A stretch of 64,000 nucleotides of DNA. It comes from Aquamicrobium sp. LC103. GTDB taxonomy: Bacteria; Pseudomonadota; Alphaproteobacteria; Rhizobiales; Rhizobiaceae. Both the position numbers and the translations under genes were made by a program. Each line of letters begins with the position of its first letter. The stretch's first letter is position 1. The stretch lies in NCBI RefSeq assembly GCF_001014615.2, contig NZ_LBCQ02000002.1, forward strand, positions 186,001 to 250,000, in the 5' to 3' direction. The notes under the pieces are model-generated. The model searched no databases. It was not told the DNA's origin and saw only the letters and a program-made list of their open reading frames with translations. This document shows, one piece after another, positions 53,824 through 62,709 of this stretch.

Positions 53824-54569
53824 ACGAAGCCACGCAACCGGGGATGCGCCGCGCGACGGCCATCGTGGTGCTCGCCGTCTCCGCACTGGCGCTTGCCGTG
53901 CTTCTGGCGCTCGGCACCTGGCAGGTGCAGCGCCTGCACTGGAAGGAAGGATTGCTGGCGACGATCCAGGAGCGGACGACATCGCAGCCGCACTCCCTCC
54001 AGGACGTTGAAACCCGGCTGACGACGACGGGAGACGTCGACTATTGGCCGGTGCGGGTCGGCGGCGTGTTCCATCACGAGGGCGAGCGGCATTTCTTCGC
54101 CACCTGGAAAGGCGCCAGCGGTTATTTCGTCCATACGCCGCTCGAGCTCGACGACGGCCGCCTGATCTTCGTCAATCGCGGTTTTGTGCCCTTCGACCGC
54201 AAGGACCCGGCGACGAGGCCCGAAGGTCAGGTGCAGGGTCGCGTGGAGATACTCGGCCTGGCGCGGGCGGCGATCACGGAGAAGCCCTCCTTCATCGTCC
54301 CGGACAACGACCCCGCGAAGAACATCTTCTACTGGAAAGATTCGCGGGCGATGGCGGCCACCTCCGGGGTCGGCGCGCCGGACGACTATGTCGGCTTCTT
54401 CATCGATGCCGATGACGCACCGAATCCAGGCGGACTGCCGGTCGGCGGTGTCACGATGATCGACCTTCCGAACAATCACCTGCAATATGTCGTCACCTGG
54501 TACGGGCTGGCGGCGGCGCTGTGCGGCGTCGTCGGTGTCTGGCTGTGGCGAATGAGGAAGGTAACGTGA
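53820..54569 (+). CDS. SURF1 family oxidase assembly protein
   Basis: 249 residues. Two membrane helices at the ends (TAIVVLAVSALALAVLLALG and VVTWYGLAAALCGVVGVWLW) with a periplasmic domain containing WPVRVGGVFHHEGERHFFA and FVNRGFVPFDRKDPATRPEG, the SURF1/Shy1 pattern. It helps heme a insertion into subunit I. It overlaps DUF983 by 4 bases (ATGA) and is followed by ispH. Confidence 0.93.
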   Translation: MNEATQPGMRRATAIVVLAVSALALAVLLALGTWQVQRLHWKEGLLATIQERTTSQPHSLQDVETRLTTTGDVDYWPVRVGGVFHHEGERHFFATWKGASGYFVHTPLELDDGRLIFVNRGFVPFDRKDPATRPEGQVQGRVEILGLARAAITEKPSFIVPDNDPAKNIFYWKDSRAMAATSGVGAPDDYVGFFIDADDAPNPGGLPVGGVTMIDLPNNHLQYVVTWYGLAAALCGVVGVWLWRMRKVT

Positions 54570-54582
54570 GCCCGGCCGGGGC

Positions 54583-54611
54583 TTGACATGGCGGGTTGCC
54601 AAACGCCATCT
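54583..54611 (+). promoter_or_regulatory. Candidate promoter of ispH
   Basis: TTGACA (54583-54588), 17-base spacer, CCATCT (54606-54611), 41 bases before the ispH start. The -10 is weak. Confidence 0.4.
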
Positions 54612-54652
54612 GCGCCATGCACAGGAAAGCGGCGAACCTGCCCGGAGAAGAC

Positions 54653-55648
54653 ATGAAGAGACCACTTACGATCAGGCTTTGCGGCCCGCGCGGCTTCTGC
54701 GCAGGGGTGGACCGCGCGATCCAGATCGTCGTCCTGGCGCTGAAGAAATATGGCGCGCCGGTCTATGTACGCCACGAGATCGTGCACAACCGCTATGTGG
54801 TCGAAGGCCTGCAGGCGCGGGGCGCGGTCTTCATCGAGGAGCTTGACGAGATACCGCCGGAACATCGCGACTGCCCGGTGGTCTTTTCCGCCCACGGTGT
54901 TCCGAAATCGGTTCCCGCCGATGCCGAAGCACGCAGTCTCTTCTATCTCGACGCAACCTGTCCGCTCGTCTCGAAAGTGCACAAGCAGGCCATGCGCCAC
55001 CAGCGGCTCGGCCGCCACGTCCTTCTGATCGGCCATGCCGGCCATCCCGAGGTCATCGGCACGATGGGCCAGCTTCCCGTGGGTGCGGTGACGCTCGTGG
55101 AGACGGAAGAGGACGCGATGCGCCTTGCCCGGCCCGAAGGCGAGGAACTCGGCTTCGTCACGCAGACCACGCTTTCGGTGGACGATACGGCGGGCATCAT
55201 CCGCGCGCTGGAAAAGCGATTTCCCGACATCAAGGCGCCGGCCGCGGAGTCCATCTGCTATGCGACCACCAACCGGCAGGACGCGGTCAAGGAAGCCGCG
55301 CCCGGTTCCGACCTCTTCCTCATCGTCGGCGCGCCGAACTCGTCAAACTCCAAGCGGCTCGTCGAGGTCGCCGAACGCGCCGGCGCGCATCGCGGACTGC
55401 TGGTGCAGCGGTCGAGCGAGATTCCCTGGGACGAGATCGGCGATATCTCCACGCTCGGCCTGTCAGCGGGCGCTTCCGCGCCGGAGATCATCGTCGACGA
55501 GATCGTCGACGCGTTCCGCGAACGCTTCGACGTGACGGTGGAACTCGCGATAACGGCGGTGGAAACCGAGAATTTCCCGGTCAACCGCGTGCTGCGCGAC
55601 GTGGAGCTCACTTCGGCCGACATGGCCTTCGTCAACGGAAGCGCCTGA
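54653..55648 (+). CDS. ispH: 4-hydroxy-3-methylbut-2-enyl diphosphate reductase
   Basis: 331 residues. Iron-sulfur enzyme of the last MEP pathway step. The three cluster cysteines are visible in [27 protein letters not shown] and [15 protein letters not shown], and [13 protein letters not shown] and HGVPKSV are family motifs. The ATG at 54653 has GGAG upstream and gives the usual N-terminus. thrB follows 4 bases after the stop. Confidence 0.96.
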   Translation: MKRPLTIRLCGPRGFCAGVDRAIQIVVLALKKYGAPVYVRHEIVHNRYVVEGLQARGAVFIEELDEIPPEHRDCPVVFSAHGVPKSVPADAEARSLFYLDATCPLVSKVHKQAMRHQRLGRHVLLIGHAGHPEVIGTMGQLPVGAVTLVETEEDAMRLARPEGEELGFVTQTTLSVDDTAGIIRALEKRFPDIKAPAAESICYATTNRQDAVKEAAPGSDLFLIVGAPNSSNSKRLVEVAERAGAHRGLLVQRSSEIPWDEIGDISTLGLSAGASAPEIIVDEIVDAFRERFDVTVELAITAVETENFPVNRVLRDVELTSADMAFVNGSA

Positions 55649-55652
55649 GCGC

Positions 55653-56621
55653 ATGGCCGTCTACACCGACATCACCGAGGTCGAGCTCGGCACCTATCTC
55701 AAGGACTATGCGATCGGCGACCTGCTGTCCTACAAGGGCATCGCCGAAGGCACGGAGAACTCGAACTACATCCTTCACACCACCGCCGGGTTCTTCATCC
55801 TCACGCTCTACGAAAAGCGGGTCGAGCGTTCGGAACTGCCGTTCTTTCTCGGGCTGATGGAGCATCTGGCCAAGCGCGGCATTTCCTGCCCGCTGCCTGT
55901 CCACCGCAGCGACGGCGAGGTCATCGGCGAGCTTGCCGGAAGGCCGTGCGCGATCATCACCTTTCTCGAGGGCATGTGGCCACGCCGCCCAACCGCCATG
56001 CATTGCCACGAGGTGGGCGTCGCGCTGGCCGCGATGCACGTCGCCGGGGCGGATTTCCCGCTTACCCGGCCGAATGCCCTTTCGCTGCCCGGATGGCGGC
56101 AACTGTGGGAAATGTCGCGCGAGCGCGCCGGTGAGGTAGAGCCGGCGCTGGCGAGCGAGATCACCGCCGATTTCGCGCTCATCGAGCGCGAATGGCCCAC
56201 GGATCTGCCGAAGGGCGTCATCCATGCCGATCTTTTCCCCGACAATGTCTTCTTCCTCGGCGAGAAGCTCTCGGGGCTGATCGACTTCTATTTCGCCTGC
56301 AACGATTTCTTCGCCTATGACGTCGCGACATGCCTGAATGCCTGGTGCTTCGAGAAGGATCATTCCTTCAACCTCACCAAGGGAACCGCGCTGCTCGCGG
56401 GCTACCAGGCCGTGCGGCCGCTGTCTCCCGCCGAGATAGCGGCGCTGCCGCTGCTTTGCCGCGGCTCGGCGCTGCGCTTCATGCTGACCAGGCTCTATGA
56501 CTGGCTGACCGTTCCCGACGGTGCCCTGGTGCAGAAGCGCGACCCGATCGAGTATATCCGCAAGCTGCGTTTCCACCGGCAGATCGCCTCCGCCTCCGAG
56601 TACGGCGCGGCAACGCCATGA
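55653..56621 (+). CDS. thrB: Homoserine kinase (APH-like, type II)
   Basis: 322 residues. [39 protein letters not shown] at the start and the catalytic loop [27 protein letters not shown] mark the aminoglycoside phosphotransferase-like homoserine kinase found in Rhizobiales and pseudomonads, distinct from the GHMP-type ThrB. It makes O-phosphohomoserine for threonine synthesis. It overlaps rnhA by 4 bases and follows ispH closely. Confidence 0.94.
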   Translation: MAVYTDITEVELGTYLKDYAIGDLLSYKGIAEGTENSNYILHTTAGFFILTLYEKRVERSELPFFLGLMEHLAKRGISCPLPVHRSDGEVIGELAGRPCAIITFLEGMWPRRPTAMHCHEVGVALAAMHVAGADFPLTRPNALSLPGWRQLWEMSRERAGEVEPALASEITADFALIEREWPTDLPKGVIHADLFPDNVFFLGEKLSGLIDFYFACNDFFAYDVATCLNAWCFEKDHSFNLTKGTALLAGYQAVRPLSPAEIAALPLLCRGSALRFMLTRLYDWLTVPDGALVQKRDPIEYIRKLRFHRQIASASEYGAATP

Positions 56622-57091
56622 AGTCGGTTGAGATTTTCACGGACGGCGCGTGCTCCGGCAATCCGGGGCCGGGCGGCTGGGGCGCCATCCTGCGCTACAA
56701 CGGCGTCGTCAAGGAGCTTTCCGGCGGCGAGGCCGACACGACCAACAACCGCATGGAGCTGCTGGCGGCGATCTCGGCGCTCGAGGCGCTGCGCGAGCCG
56801 TGCAAGGTCGATCTCTACACCGACAGCAACTATGTCCGCGACGGCATTTCCGGCTGGATCGAGGGCTGGAAGAGGAACGGCTGGAAGACGGCTGCCAAGA
56901 AGCCGGTGAAGAATGCGGAGCTCTGGCAGGCGCTCGACGAGGCGCGCAAGCGCCACAAGGTCACCTGGCATTGGGTGAAGGGCCACGCCGGCCACCCGGA
57001 GAACGAGCGCGCCGACGAACTGGCCCGGCTCGGCATGGCGCCGTTCAAGAAGCGTCCGGCGAGGCCGGTTCCAGCCTCGCCGAAGGTATGA
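56618..57091 (+). CDS. rnhA: Ribonuclease HI
   Basis: 157 residues. Removes RNA from RNA/DNA hybrids. [21 protein letters not shown] gives the first aspartate (D9), E47 is in [12 protein letters not shown]70 in [12 protein letters not shown], and [20 protein letters not shown] the final acidic residues. Its start overlaps the thrB stop by 4 bases. With rnhB at 3.5 kb the window encodes both RNase H types. Confidence 0.96.
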   Translation: MKSVEIFTDGACSGNPGPGGWGAILRYNGVVKELSGGEADTTNNRMELLAAISALEALREPCKVDLYTDSNYVRDGISGWIEGWKRNGWKTAAKKPVKNAELWQALDEARKRHKVTWHWVKGHAGHPENERADELARLGMAPFKKRPARPVPASPKV

Positions 57092-57098
57092 TTCGACT

Positions 57099-57584
57099 TT
57101 AGAGCTGCTCGATGATCCTGGCGGCCGAGGATTCGACCGCCTGTCCCGGGGAGTCCTCGATGTTGAGGGCGGTGACCTTGCCGTCGTCGACGATCATCGA
57201 GAAGCGCTTGGAGCGCGTGCCCATGCCGGCGGCCGAAAGGTCGATGTCGAGGCCGGCCGCCTTCACGAAATCACCGCTGCCGTCCGCGAGGAACAGGAGC
57301 TTGCCTTCGCCGCCGGTGAAGCGCGCCCAGGCGTTCATCACATGCACGTCGTTGACCGCGACGACCGCGATCGTGTCGACGCCCTTGGCGAGGATCGCGT
57401 CGTGGTTCTCCAGATAGCCGGGCAGGTGATTGTTGCTGCAGGTCGGCGTGAATGCGCCGGGGACGCCGAAGAGGACGACCTTCTTCCCGCTGAATATCTC
57501 CGAGCTGGAAAGCTCCTTCGGGCCGTCCGTGGTTGCGGCCTTGAACTTCGCTTCGGGCAGTTTGTCGCCAACGGAAATGGTCAT
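57099..57584 (-). CDS. Peroxiredoxin (Prx5-like)
   Basis: 161 residues. KKVVLFGVPGAFTPTCSNNHLPGYLENHDAILAKGVDTI carries the peroxidatic cysteine C49 in TPTCS, the pattern of the Prx5/AhpE-like group that uses glutathione or glutaredoxin. It reduces hydrogen peroxide and organic peroxides. Convergent with rnhA, 7 bases away; it follows the DsbD-like gene on the same strand after 81 bases. Confidence 0.94.
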   Translation of the reverse strand: MTISVGDKLPEAKFKAATTDGPKELSSSEIFSGKKVVLFGVPGAFTPTCSNNHLPGYLENHDAILAKGVDTIAVVAVNDVHVMNAWARFTGGEGKLLFLADGSGDFVKAAGLDIDLSAAGMGTRSKRFSMIVDDGKVTALNIEDSPGQAVESSAARIIEQL

Positions 57585-57665
57585 CAGAAACCTCTGTGTA
57601 TCTACGGTTGAGATGGTTGAAAGGGCTATCCGGTCGAAAGCCCGAAGGCAATGGAAGATAGAGGA

Positions 57666-58475
57666 TCAGTTGCCGATGGCCAGAGTGCCGGAGACCGCGC
57701 CCTTGCTCGTCGCCAGCGTATAGTGGGCGGTGTCGCCATGCAGATCCTTCGGCGCGACCTCGACCGGCACCTCGAACAACGTCCCCCCGTCGCCCTTCGC
57801 CCGCTTCGGGCTGCCGAGCACATAGGCGTCGGTCCCGGCGATGAACAGATCCGTCACCTCGACGCCTTCCGGCACCTTTGCCTCGACGACGATATGCGAG
57901 GGGCTGGTTTTCACCGTTTCGGCGCGCAGTTCGCCCGCCTTGGCGGGAAGGGCGGCGAAGGCCGCCTCGACGATCGCCGCACTCTCGGGATCGGACTGCC
58001 CGGTGTGGACTTCGACGCTGAGCCGCGCCTGGACCGGAATGCAGATATCCTGGCAGACGCCCAGGAACACGTCCGCCTCGATCGTCCCGGGATCACGCGC
58101 CTCATCCCGTTCCAGCGTGACCGCGAAGGAGACCGGCCGGCCGTATCCCGCCCAGACGGAATAACCGTCGTCGAAATGCTCGGGTACGGGAAACTCGATC
58201 TCGGCATGTTCAATGCCGCTGCCATGATCGAAGGAAATGGAAGGCGGCACGCCTGAATCGCCCGGATCGCGCCAATAGGTCTTCCATCCCGGCTCGAGCT
58301 GGATTTCCAGCGCGGCGCGCATTTCCCTGGCGCCTTCCGGTGCCTGCTCGGTCACCAGCCTGATCCTCATTCCCTCGGTCTCGTGCCAGTCGCTGGAGGC
58401 GGCGTGGGCAAGGAAAGGGATGGCGGCAACGGTCGCGGCTGCCAGTAGGATGGTGATTTTCATGAGCCGGAACAT
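57666..58475 (-). CDS. Secreted DsbD N-terminal (alpha) domain protein
   Basis: 269 residues from the ATG at 58475. A signal peptide (about 1-25) is followed by an immunoglobulin-like DsbD alpha domain with the cysteine pair C141 and C145 in GVCQDICIPVQ. Full DsbD also has an eight-helix membrane part and a thioredoxin domain; both are absent here, so this is the stand-alone form that probably receives electrons from a separate membrane protein. Divergent from yqgE. Confidence 0.87.
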   Translation of the reverse strand: MFRLMKITILLAAATVAAIPFLAHAASSDWHETEGMRIRLVTEQAPEGAREMRAALEIQLEPGWKTYWRDPGDSGVPPSISFDHGSGIEHAEIEFPVPEHFDDGYSVWAGYGRPVSFAVTLERDEARDPGTIEADVFLGVCQDICIPVQARLSVEVHTGQSDPESAAIVEAAFAALPAKAGELRAETVKTSPSHIVVEAKVPEGVEVTDLFIAGTDAYVLGSPKRAKGDGGTLFEVPVEVAPKDLHGDTAHYTLATSKGAVSGTLAIGN

Positions 58476-58607
58476 CTTCGTTTCGCCGAGGTTTCGCAAT
58501 CGCCGGGAAGCGCGCACGGTATCATTTTTATGTGAGTGGGAACTCTCCGCGAACCTGCGCATCTCTGACGCCTTTCAAGAAACGCTGAAAGAAGGTACGC
58601 TGCAAGC

Positions 58608-59216
58608 ATGGATCTGCTGGATCGAAAGAAAAGCGGCGAGCAGCGCGGCTTCCTGGACAATCAGTTCCTCATCGCCATGCCGGGCATGAAGGACGATCGC
58701 TTCGCGCGTTCCGTCATCTATGTCTGCGCCCACAGCGAGGAGGGCGCGATGGGACTGATCATCAATCAGGTCCAGCAGATGCAGTTTCCCGATCTCCTGG
58801 TACAGCTAGGGCTCCTGGACGAGGAGGAGGCGATCCGCCTGCCGCCCCGGGCCCGCGATTTCCTGGTGCGCCACGGTGGGCCGGTGGACCGCAGCCGTGG
58901 CTTCGTCCTGCACACCGACGACTATATGGTGGAATCCTCCATGCCGGTCTCGGAGGACGTCTGCCTGACGGCGACCGTGGACATCCTGCGCGCGATCTCC
59001 ATCGGCACCGGTCCCCGCCACGCCATCATGGCGCTCGGCTATTCCGGCTGGGGTGCGGGACAGCTCGAATACGAGATCGCCGAGAATGGCTGGCTGACCT
59101 GTCCGGCAAGCCCGGAACTGCTCTTCGATCCCGACATTGAGCGCAAATACGACCGTATTCTCGCCTCCATCGGGATCAACCCGGCGCACCTCAGCACTTC
59201 TGCCGGTCACGCCTGA
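58608..59216 (+). CDS. yqgE: YqgE/AlgH family protein
   Basis: 202 residues. [40 protein letters not shown] and [31 protein letters not shown] are the YqgE/AlgH signature; the family fold is known but its task is unclear. Its stop overlaps the convergent EAL gene's end by a few bases (59207-59216). Confidence 0.93.
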   Translation: MDLLDRKKSGEQRGFLDNQFLIAMPGMKDDRFARSVIYVCAHSEEGAMGLIINQVQQMQFPDLLVQLGLLDEEEAIRLPPRARDFLVRHGGPVDRSRGFVLHTDDYMVESSMPVSEDVCLTATVDILRAISIGTGPRHAIMALGYSGWGAGQLEYEIAENGWLTCPASPELLFDPDIERKYDRILASIGINPAHLSTSAGHA

Positions 59217-62134
59217 GCGAGCGGATATTGCTCCTTCAGTAGGCGGGCGGCCGCCTCCGCGTTCATCGGCTGGCCGAACATGAAGCTCTGAACGTATTCG
59301 CAGCCCATCTGGCGCAGCTGCAACGCGTCGTTCTCGTCCGCGACGCCCTCGGCGACCACCGAGAGGCCGAGTTCGTGCGCCATGTTGACCATGGAGCGCA
59401 GGAGGACGGTGCGTTTGGGGCTCTGATCGTCGACGAAGCTCTTGTCGATCTTGATCGTGTCGAAGGGGAAGCGCGTCAGGTAGGAAAGCGAGGAATAGCC
59501 GGTTCCGAAATCGTCGAGCGAAAGGCCGATGCCGAGCTGCTTGAGCTTGGCAAGCACATGCGCCGATTGTTCGGGATTGTCCATTACCAGCGATTCCGTC
59601 AGCTCCAGCCGGAAGCAGCGCGGCTTGAGATTGGCCCGCGCGATCACCGAACGGACGTCGCTGACGAGGTCGCGCCGGATGAGCTGCCTGCTCGACAGAT
59701 TGACCGAGACCGAAAGCGGCACATTGCCTATCTGCTTCTGCCATTCATGCAGGTCGTCGGCCGCCCGCTGCATGGCGAAGAGCCCCAGTTGCACGATCAC
59801 GCCGCAGCTTTCTGCAACCGGAATGAAATCCGTCGGCGGTATGGTTCCGCGGCGCGGATGCTCCCAGCGCAGCAGTGCCTCGAAGCCGGCGATCGACCGG
59901 TCCTCGAGCCGCACGATCGGCTGATAGGCGAGCGTGAACTCGGAGCGCTCGATGGCGCGGCGCAGGTCCGATTCGAGCTGCAGGCGGTCGGTTCCGACCG
60001 AGCGGAAGGCAGGCCGGAACGGCTCGATGCGGTCGCCGCCGAAGCGCTTGGCCTGGTGCATGGCGAGCTCGGCGTCCTTCACCATGTCGTCGGCGGAAGT
60101 CTGGGATGAGGTCCAGGAGACGAGGCCGACGGAGGCGGTCAGCACGATCTCGCGCTTGGCGAAGGTGATCGGCGCGCTGATCGCCTGCTTGATCGCGTCG
60201 GCGACCGCGGCGATGCGCACCGGGTCCTGCTCGGAAAGCAGCATCATCGCGAACTGGTCGCCGGCAAAGCGCGAAAGCGAATCGCGCGGCTTCAGCAGGC
60301 GGTGCAAGCGCCTTGCGATCGTCAGCAGGATGGTGTCACCCGCCGATATGCCAAGCCCGTCATTGACCTGCTTGAAGCGGTCGATGTCGATGACGAAGAC
60401 GGTCGGCCTTATGCTCTCCTCGGTTCTCGCTATCGAGATGACCGCCTCGAGCCCGTTGAGGAAGAGTTCCCGGTTGGGCAGGCCGGTGAGGTTGTCGTGC
60501 ACGGCGTCGTGCAGCAGGCGCTCTTCGGCCTTCTTGTGCTCGGTTACGTCGACCAGGGTTCCGACGCAGCGGATGACCTCGCCGTCGGAGCCGATCACAG
60601 GCCGGGCGCGCAGCGCGAACCAGTGATAGTGGCCGTCGGCGCCGCGCAGGCGGAACATCTGTCCGACACGGCCGCGGCGGTGTTCGAGAATGACGTCGAG
60701 CGTCGTTCGGAAGCTGTCGCGATCCTCGGCGTGGAGGGCCGGCAACCAGTTGCGGGCGGGGCCATGGAGGCTGTTCAGCGGCAGGCCGAGCTGACGGCTG
60801 ATGTCGGGCTTGGTGATGACGCGGTCGCGAAGCACGTCCCAGTCCCAGACGATGTCGCCGGCGCCGGTGACGGCGAGCGCCTGGCGCTCCATGTCGCTGA
60901 ACAAGCCCTGATGAAGCGCGCCGCCGGCGAAGGCGTGCTGCATGACCGTGAAGCCGATCAGCAGGATGATGAGGATGAGGCCGCCGCCGAGCGCCGGCTG
61001 GACGATGTCGTTGTCGAGAAGGCCAGTCACCGCCATCCATGCGCCGACGAGCCACAGCAGGATCATCATCCAACTCGGTACCAGCATGATCGCGCGGTCG
61101 TAGCCCTTGAAGGCCATATAGGCGATGAGGCCGATGCCGACGACGGCGGTCATCGCGAACGAGATGCGGGCGATGCCCGACGCGATCGCCGGGTCGAAGA
61201 CGGCGACGCCGGCAATCATGAACAGGGTGAACACCCAGGCGAGCACGCCGTAGCTGAAATGCCAGTGCCAGCGATTGAGGTTGAGATAGGTGAACAGGAA
61301 GACGACGAAGGTCGCCGCCAGCGCCACCTCCGTTCCCGCGCGCCATATCTGCTCGTTGCCCGGTGTGATCTCGAGTATCTTGTTCAGGAAACCGAAATCG
61401 ATGGAGATATAGGCGAGGATCGCCCAGGCCAGCGCGGCGGTCGCCGGGAACATGGAGGTTCCCTTGACGACGAAGAGGATCGTCAGGAAGAGCGCCAGCA
61501 GGCCGGCGATGCCGATGACGATTCCCCGGAAGAGAGTGTAGGAATTGATGGTGTCCTTGTAGGCTTCGGGCTCCCAGAGATAGACCTGCGGAAGCTTCTG
61601 CGCCGAAAGCTCGGCGACGAAAGTGACGACCGATCCCGGATTGAGCGTGACGAGGAAGACGTCGGCCTCGTTGCTCGCCAGGCGGTCCAGCGCGAAGCCT
61701 TCGCTCGGGGTAATTGCCGCTATGCGGCTGGAACCCAGATCGGGCCAGATCATGCCGGAGCCGACCAGGCGGAAGTGCGGCGCCACGATCAGTCGATCGA
61801 TCTGCTGATCGGTCGAGTTGGCCAGCGCGAAGACGGCCCAGTCGCCGGTGGAGCGCTCGTCCTTGGCCTCGACCTCGATGCGCCTGACGATGCCGTCTAT
61901 GCCGGGAGCCGTGGAAACCTGGAAGTTCTGGCCCTGGTTGCGGTAGATTTCCACCGCCCCGGAGAGGTTGAGCGCTATGTCCTCGCGCGAGATCTTGATG
62001 GGTTCGATCGCTTGCGCCGGCGCCGTCCACGCCGCCAGGAGCGCAAAAAATGCGGCTATGATCAGCCAGCCGGATCGGGTCGTTACCGCCAATGCTTCAG
62101 CCTCGTCTTGCGCTGGTCCGATGCTCATCGGCAA
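59207..62134 (-). CDS. 7TM sensor with PAS, degenerate GGDEF and EAL domains
   Basis: 975 residues. An N-terminal signal and extracytoplasmic domain (about 40-200), seven membrane helices (about 203-400, 7TMR-DISM type), a PAS domain (about 415-535), a GGDEF domain (about 540-705) and an EAL domain (about 720-970). The GGDEF motif reads AGDQF (624-628), so diguanylate cyclase activity is unlikely. The EAL domain keeps EALLR (752-756), NLSSRQL, ELTES and DDFGTGYSS, so it is probably an active c-di-GMP phosphodiesterase. The start may be 62134 or 62128; it overlaps the GNAT gene by 38 bases. Confidence 0.93.
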   Translation of the reverse strand: MPMSIGPAQDEAEALAVTTRSGWLIIAAFFALLAAWTAPAQAIEPIKISREDIALNLSGAVEIYRNQGQNFQVSTAPGIDGIVRRIEVEAKDERSTGDWAVFALANSTDQQIDRLIVAPHFRLVGSGMIWPDLGSSRIAAITPSEGFALDRLASNEADVFLVTLNPGSVVTFVAELSAQKLPQVYLWEPEAYKDTINSYTLFRGIVIGIAGLLALFLTILFVVKGTSMFPATAALAWAILAYISIDFGFLNKILEITPGNEQIWRAGTEVALAATFVVFLFTYLNLNRWHWHFSYGVLAWVFTLFMIAGVAVFDPAIASGIARISFAMTAVVGIGLIAYMAFKGYDRAIMLVPSWMMILLWLVGAWMAVTGLLDNDIVQPALGGGLILIILLIGFTVMQHAFAGGALHQGLFSDMERQALAVTGAGDIVWDWDVLRDRVITKPDISRQLGLPLNSLHGPARNWLPALHAEDRDSFRTTLDVILEHRRGRVGQMFRLRGADGHYHWFALRARPVIGSDGEVIRCVGTLVDVTEHKKAEERLLHDAVHDNLTGLPNRELFLNGLEAVISIARTEESIRPTVFVIDIDRFKQVNDGLGISAGDTILLTIARRLHRLLKPRDSLSRFAGDQFAMMLLSEQDPVRIAAVADAIKQAISAPITFAKREIVLTASVGLVSWTSSQTSADDMVKDAELAMHQAKRFGGDRIEPFRPAFRSVGTDRLQLESDLRRAIERSEFTLAYQPIVRLEDRSIAGFEALLRWEHPRRGTIPPTDFIPVAESCGVIVQLGLFAMQRAADDLHEWQKQIGNVPLSVSVNLSSRQLIRRDLVSDVRSVIARANLKPRCFRLELTESLVMDNPEQSAHVLAKLKQLGIGLSLDDFGTGYSSLSYLTRFPFDTIKIDKSFVDDQSPKRTVLLRSMVNMAHELGLSVVAEGVADENDALQLRQMGCEYVQSFMFGQPMNAEAAARLLKEQYPLAQA

Positions 62135-62690
62135 TCAGGGCGTAGAGAAAGTGATTCTGCCAGATACCGTTGATCCGCAGATAGGAACGCAGAAGTCCTT
62201 CGCGCCGGAATCCGGCTTTTTCAAGCACACGTATGGACCGTGCATTGTCGGGGATACAGGCTGCCTCCACCCGGTGCAACCTCAAGGTATTGAAAGCGTA
62301 GTCGAGCAGGGCGGCGATCGCATCCTGCATGTAGCCCTGTCCGGCATAGCGCTCGCCCATCCAGTAGCCGATCTGCGCCGATTGCGAGACGCCGTGACGG
62401 ATGTTGCCGATGGTTATGCCGCCGATCAGCCTGTTTTTCTCGAGTTCGAAGATCAGGAACGCGATGGCGGTGCCGCGTGCGTATTCCTCACGATAGCGAT
62501 GGACCCGATGCCGCCAGGCGGAGCGTTCGAGCTCGTCGGGTGACCAGCGAGGCTCCCATGGCTCCAGAAACGCCCGGCTTTCGCCGCGCAGCGTCGCCCA
62601 TTCATGGTAGTCGGAGAATTCCGGCAGGCGCAACAGCGCTCGCCGGCCCTTGATCTGAAACTGCGGCCTGCGGAGGAAGGGCAGGGCCAT
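62097..62690 (-). CDS. GNAT family N-acetyltransferase (RimJ-like)
   Basis: 197 residues. QIGYWMGERYAGQGYMQDAIAALLDYAFNTLRLHRVEAACIPDNARSIRVLEKAGFRREG is the acetyl-CoA site and C-terminal part of RimJ/RimL-type acetyltransferases acting on N-termini. The substrate is unknown. Starts 20 bases downstream of the M16 peptidase gene's stop and overlaps the EAL gene start; this M16-GNAT-EAL order is common in Rhizobiales. Confidence 0.92.
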   Translation of the reverse strand: MALPFLRRPQFQIKGRRALLRLPEFSDYHEWATLRGESRAFLEPWEPRWSPDELERSAWRHRVHRYREEYARGTAIAFLIFELEKNRLIGGITIGNIRHGVSQSAQIGYWMGERYAGQGYMQDAIAALLDYAFNTLRLHRVEAACIPDNARSIRVLEKAGFRREGLLRSYLRINGIWQNHFLYALIADEHRTSARRG

Positions 62691-62709
62691 CTTGCCGCTC
62701 TCGAATGCT

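Noticed and set aside
60302-62173. A 623-codon open frame antisense to the EAL protein gene
   Set aside because: Charged, domain-free shadow of a certain gene.
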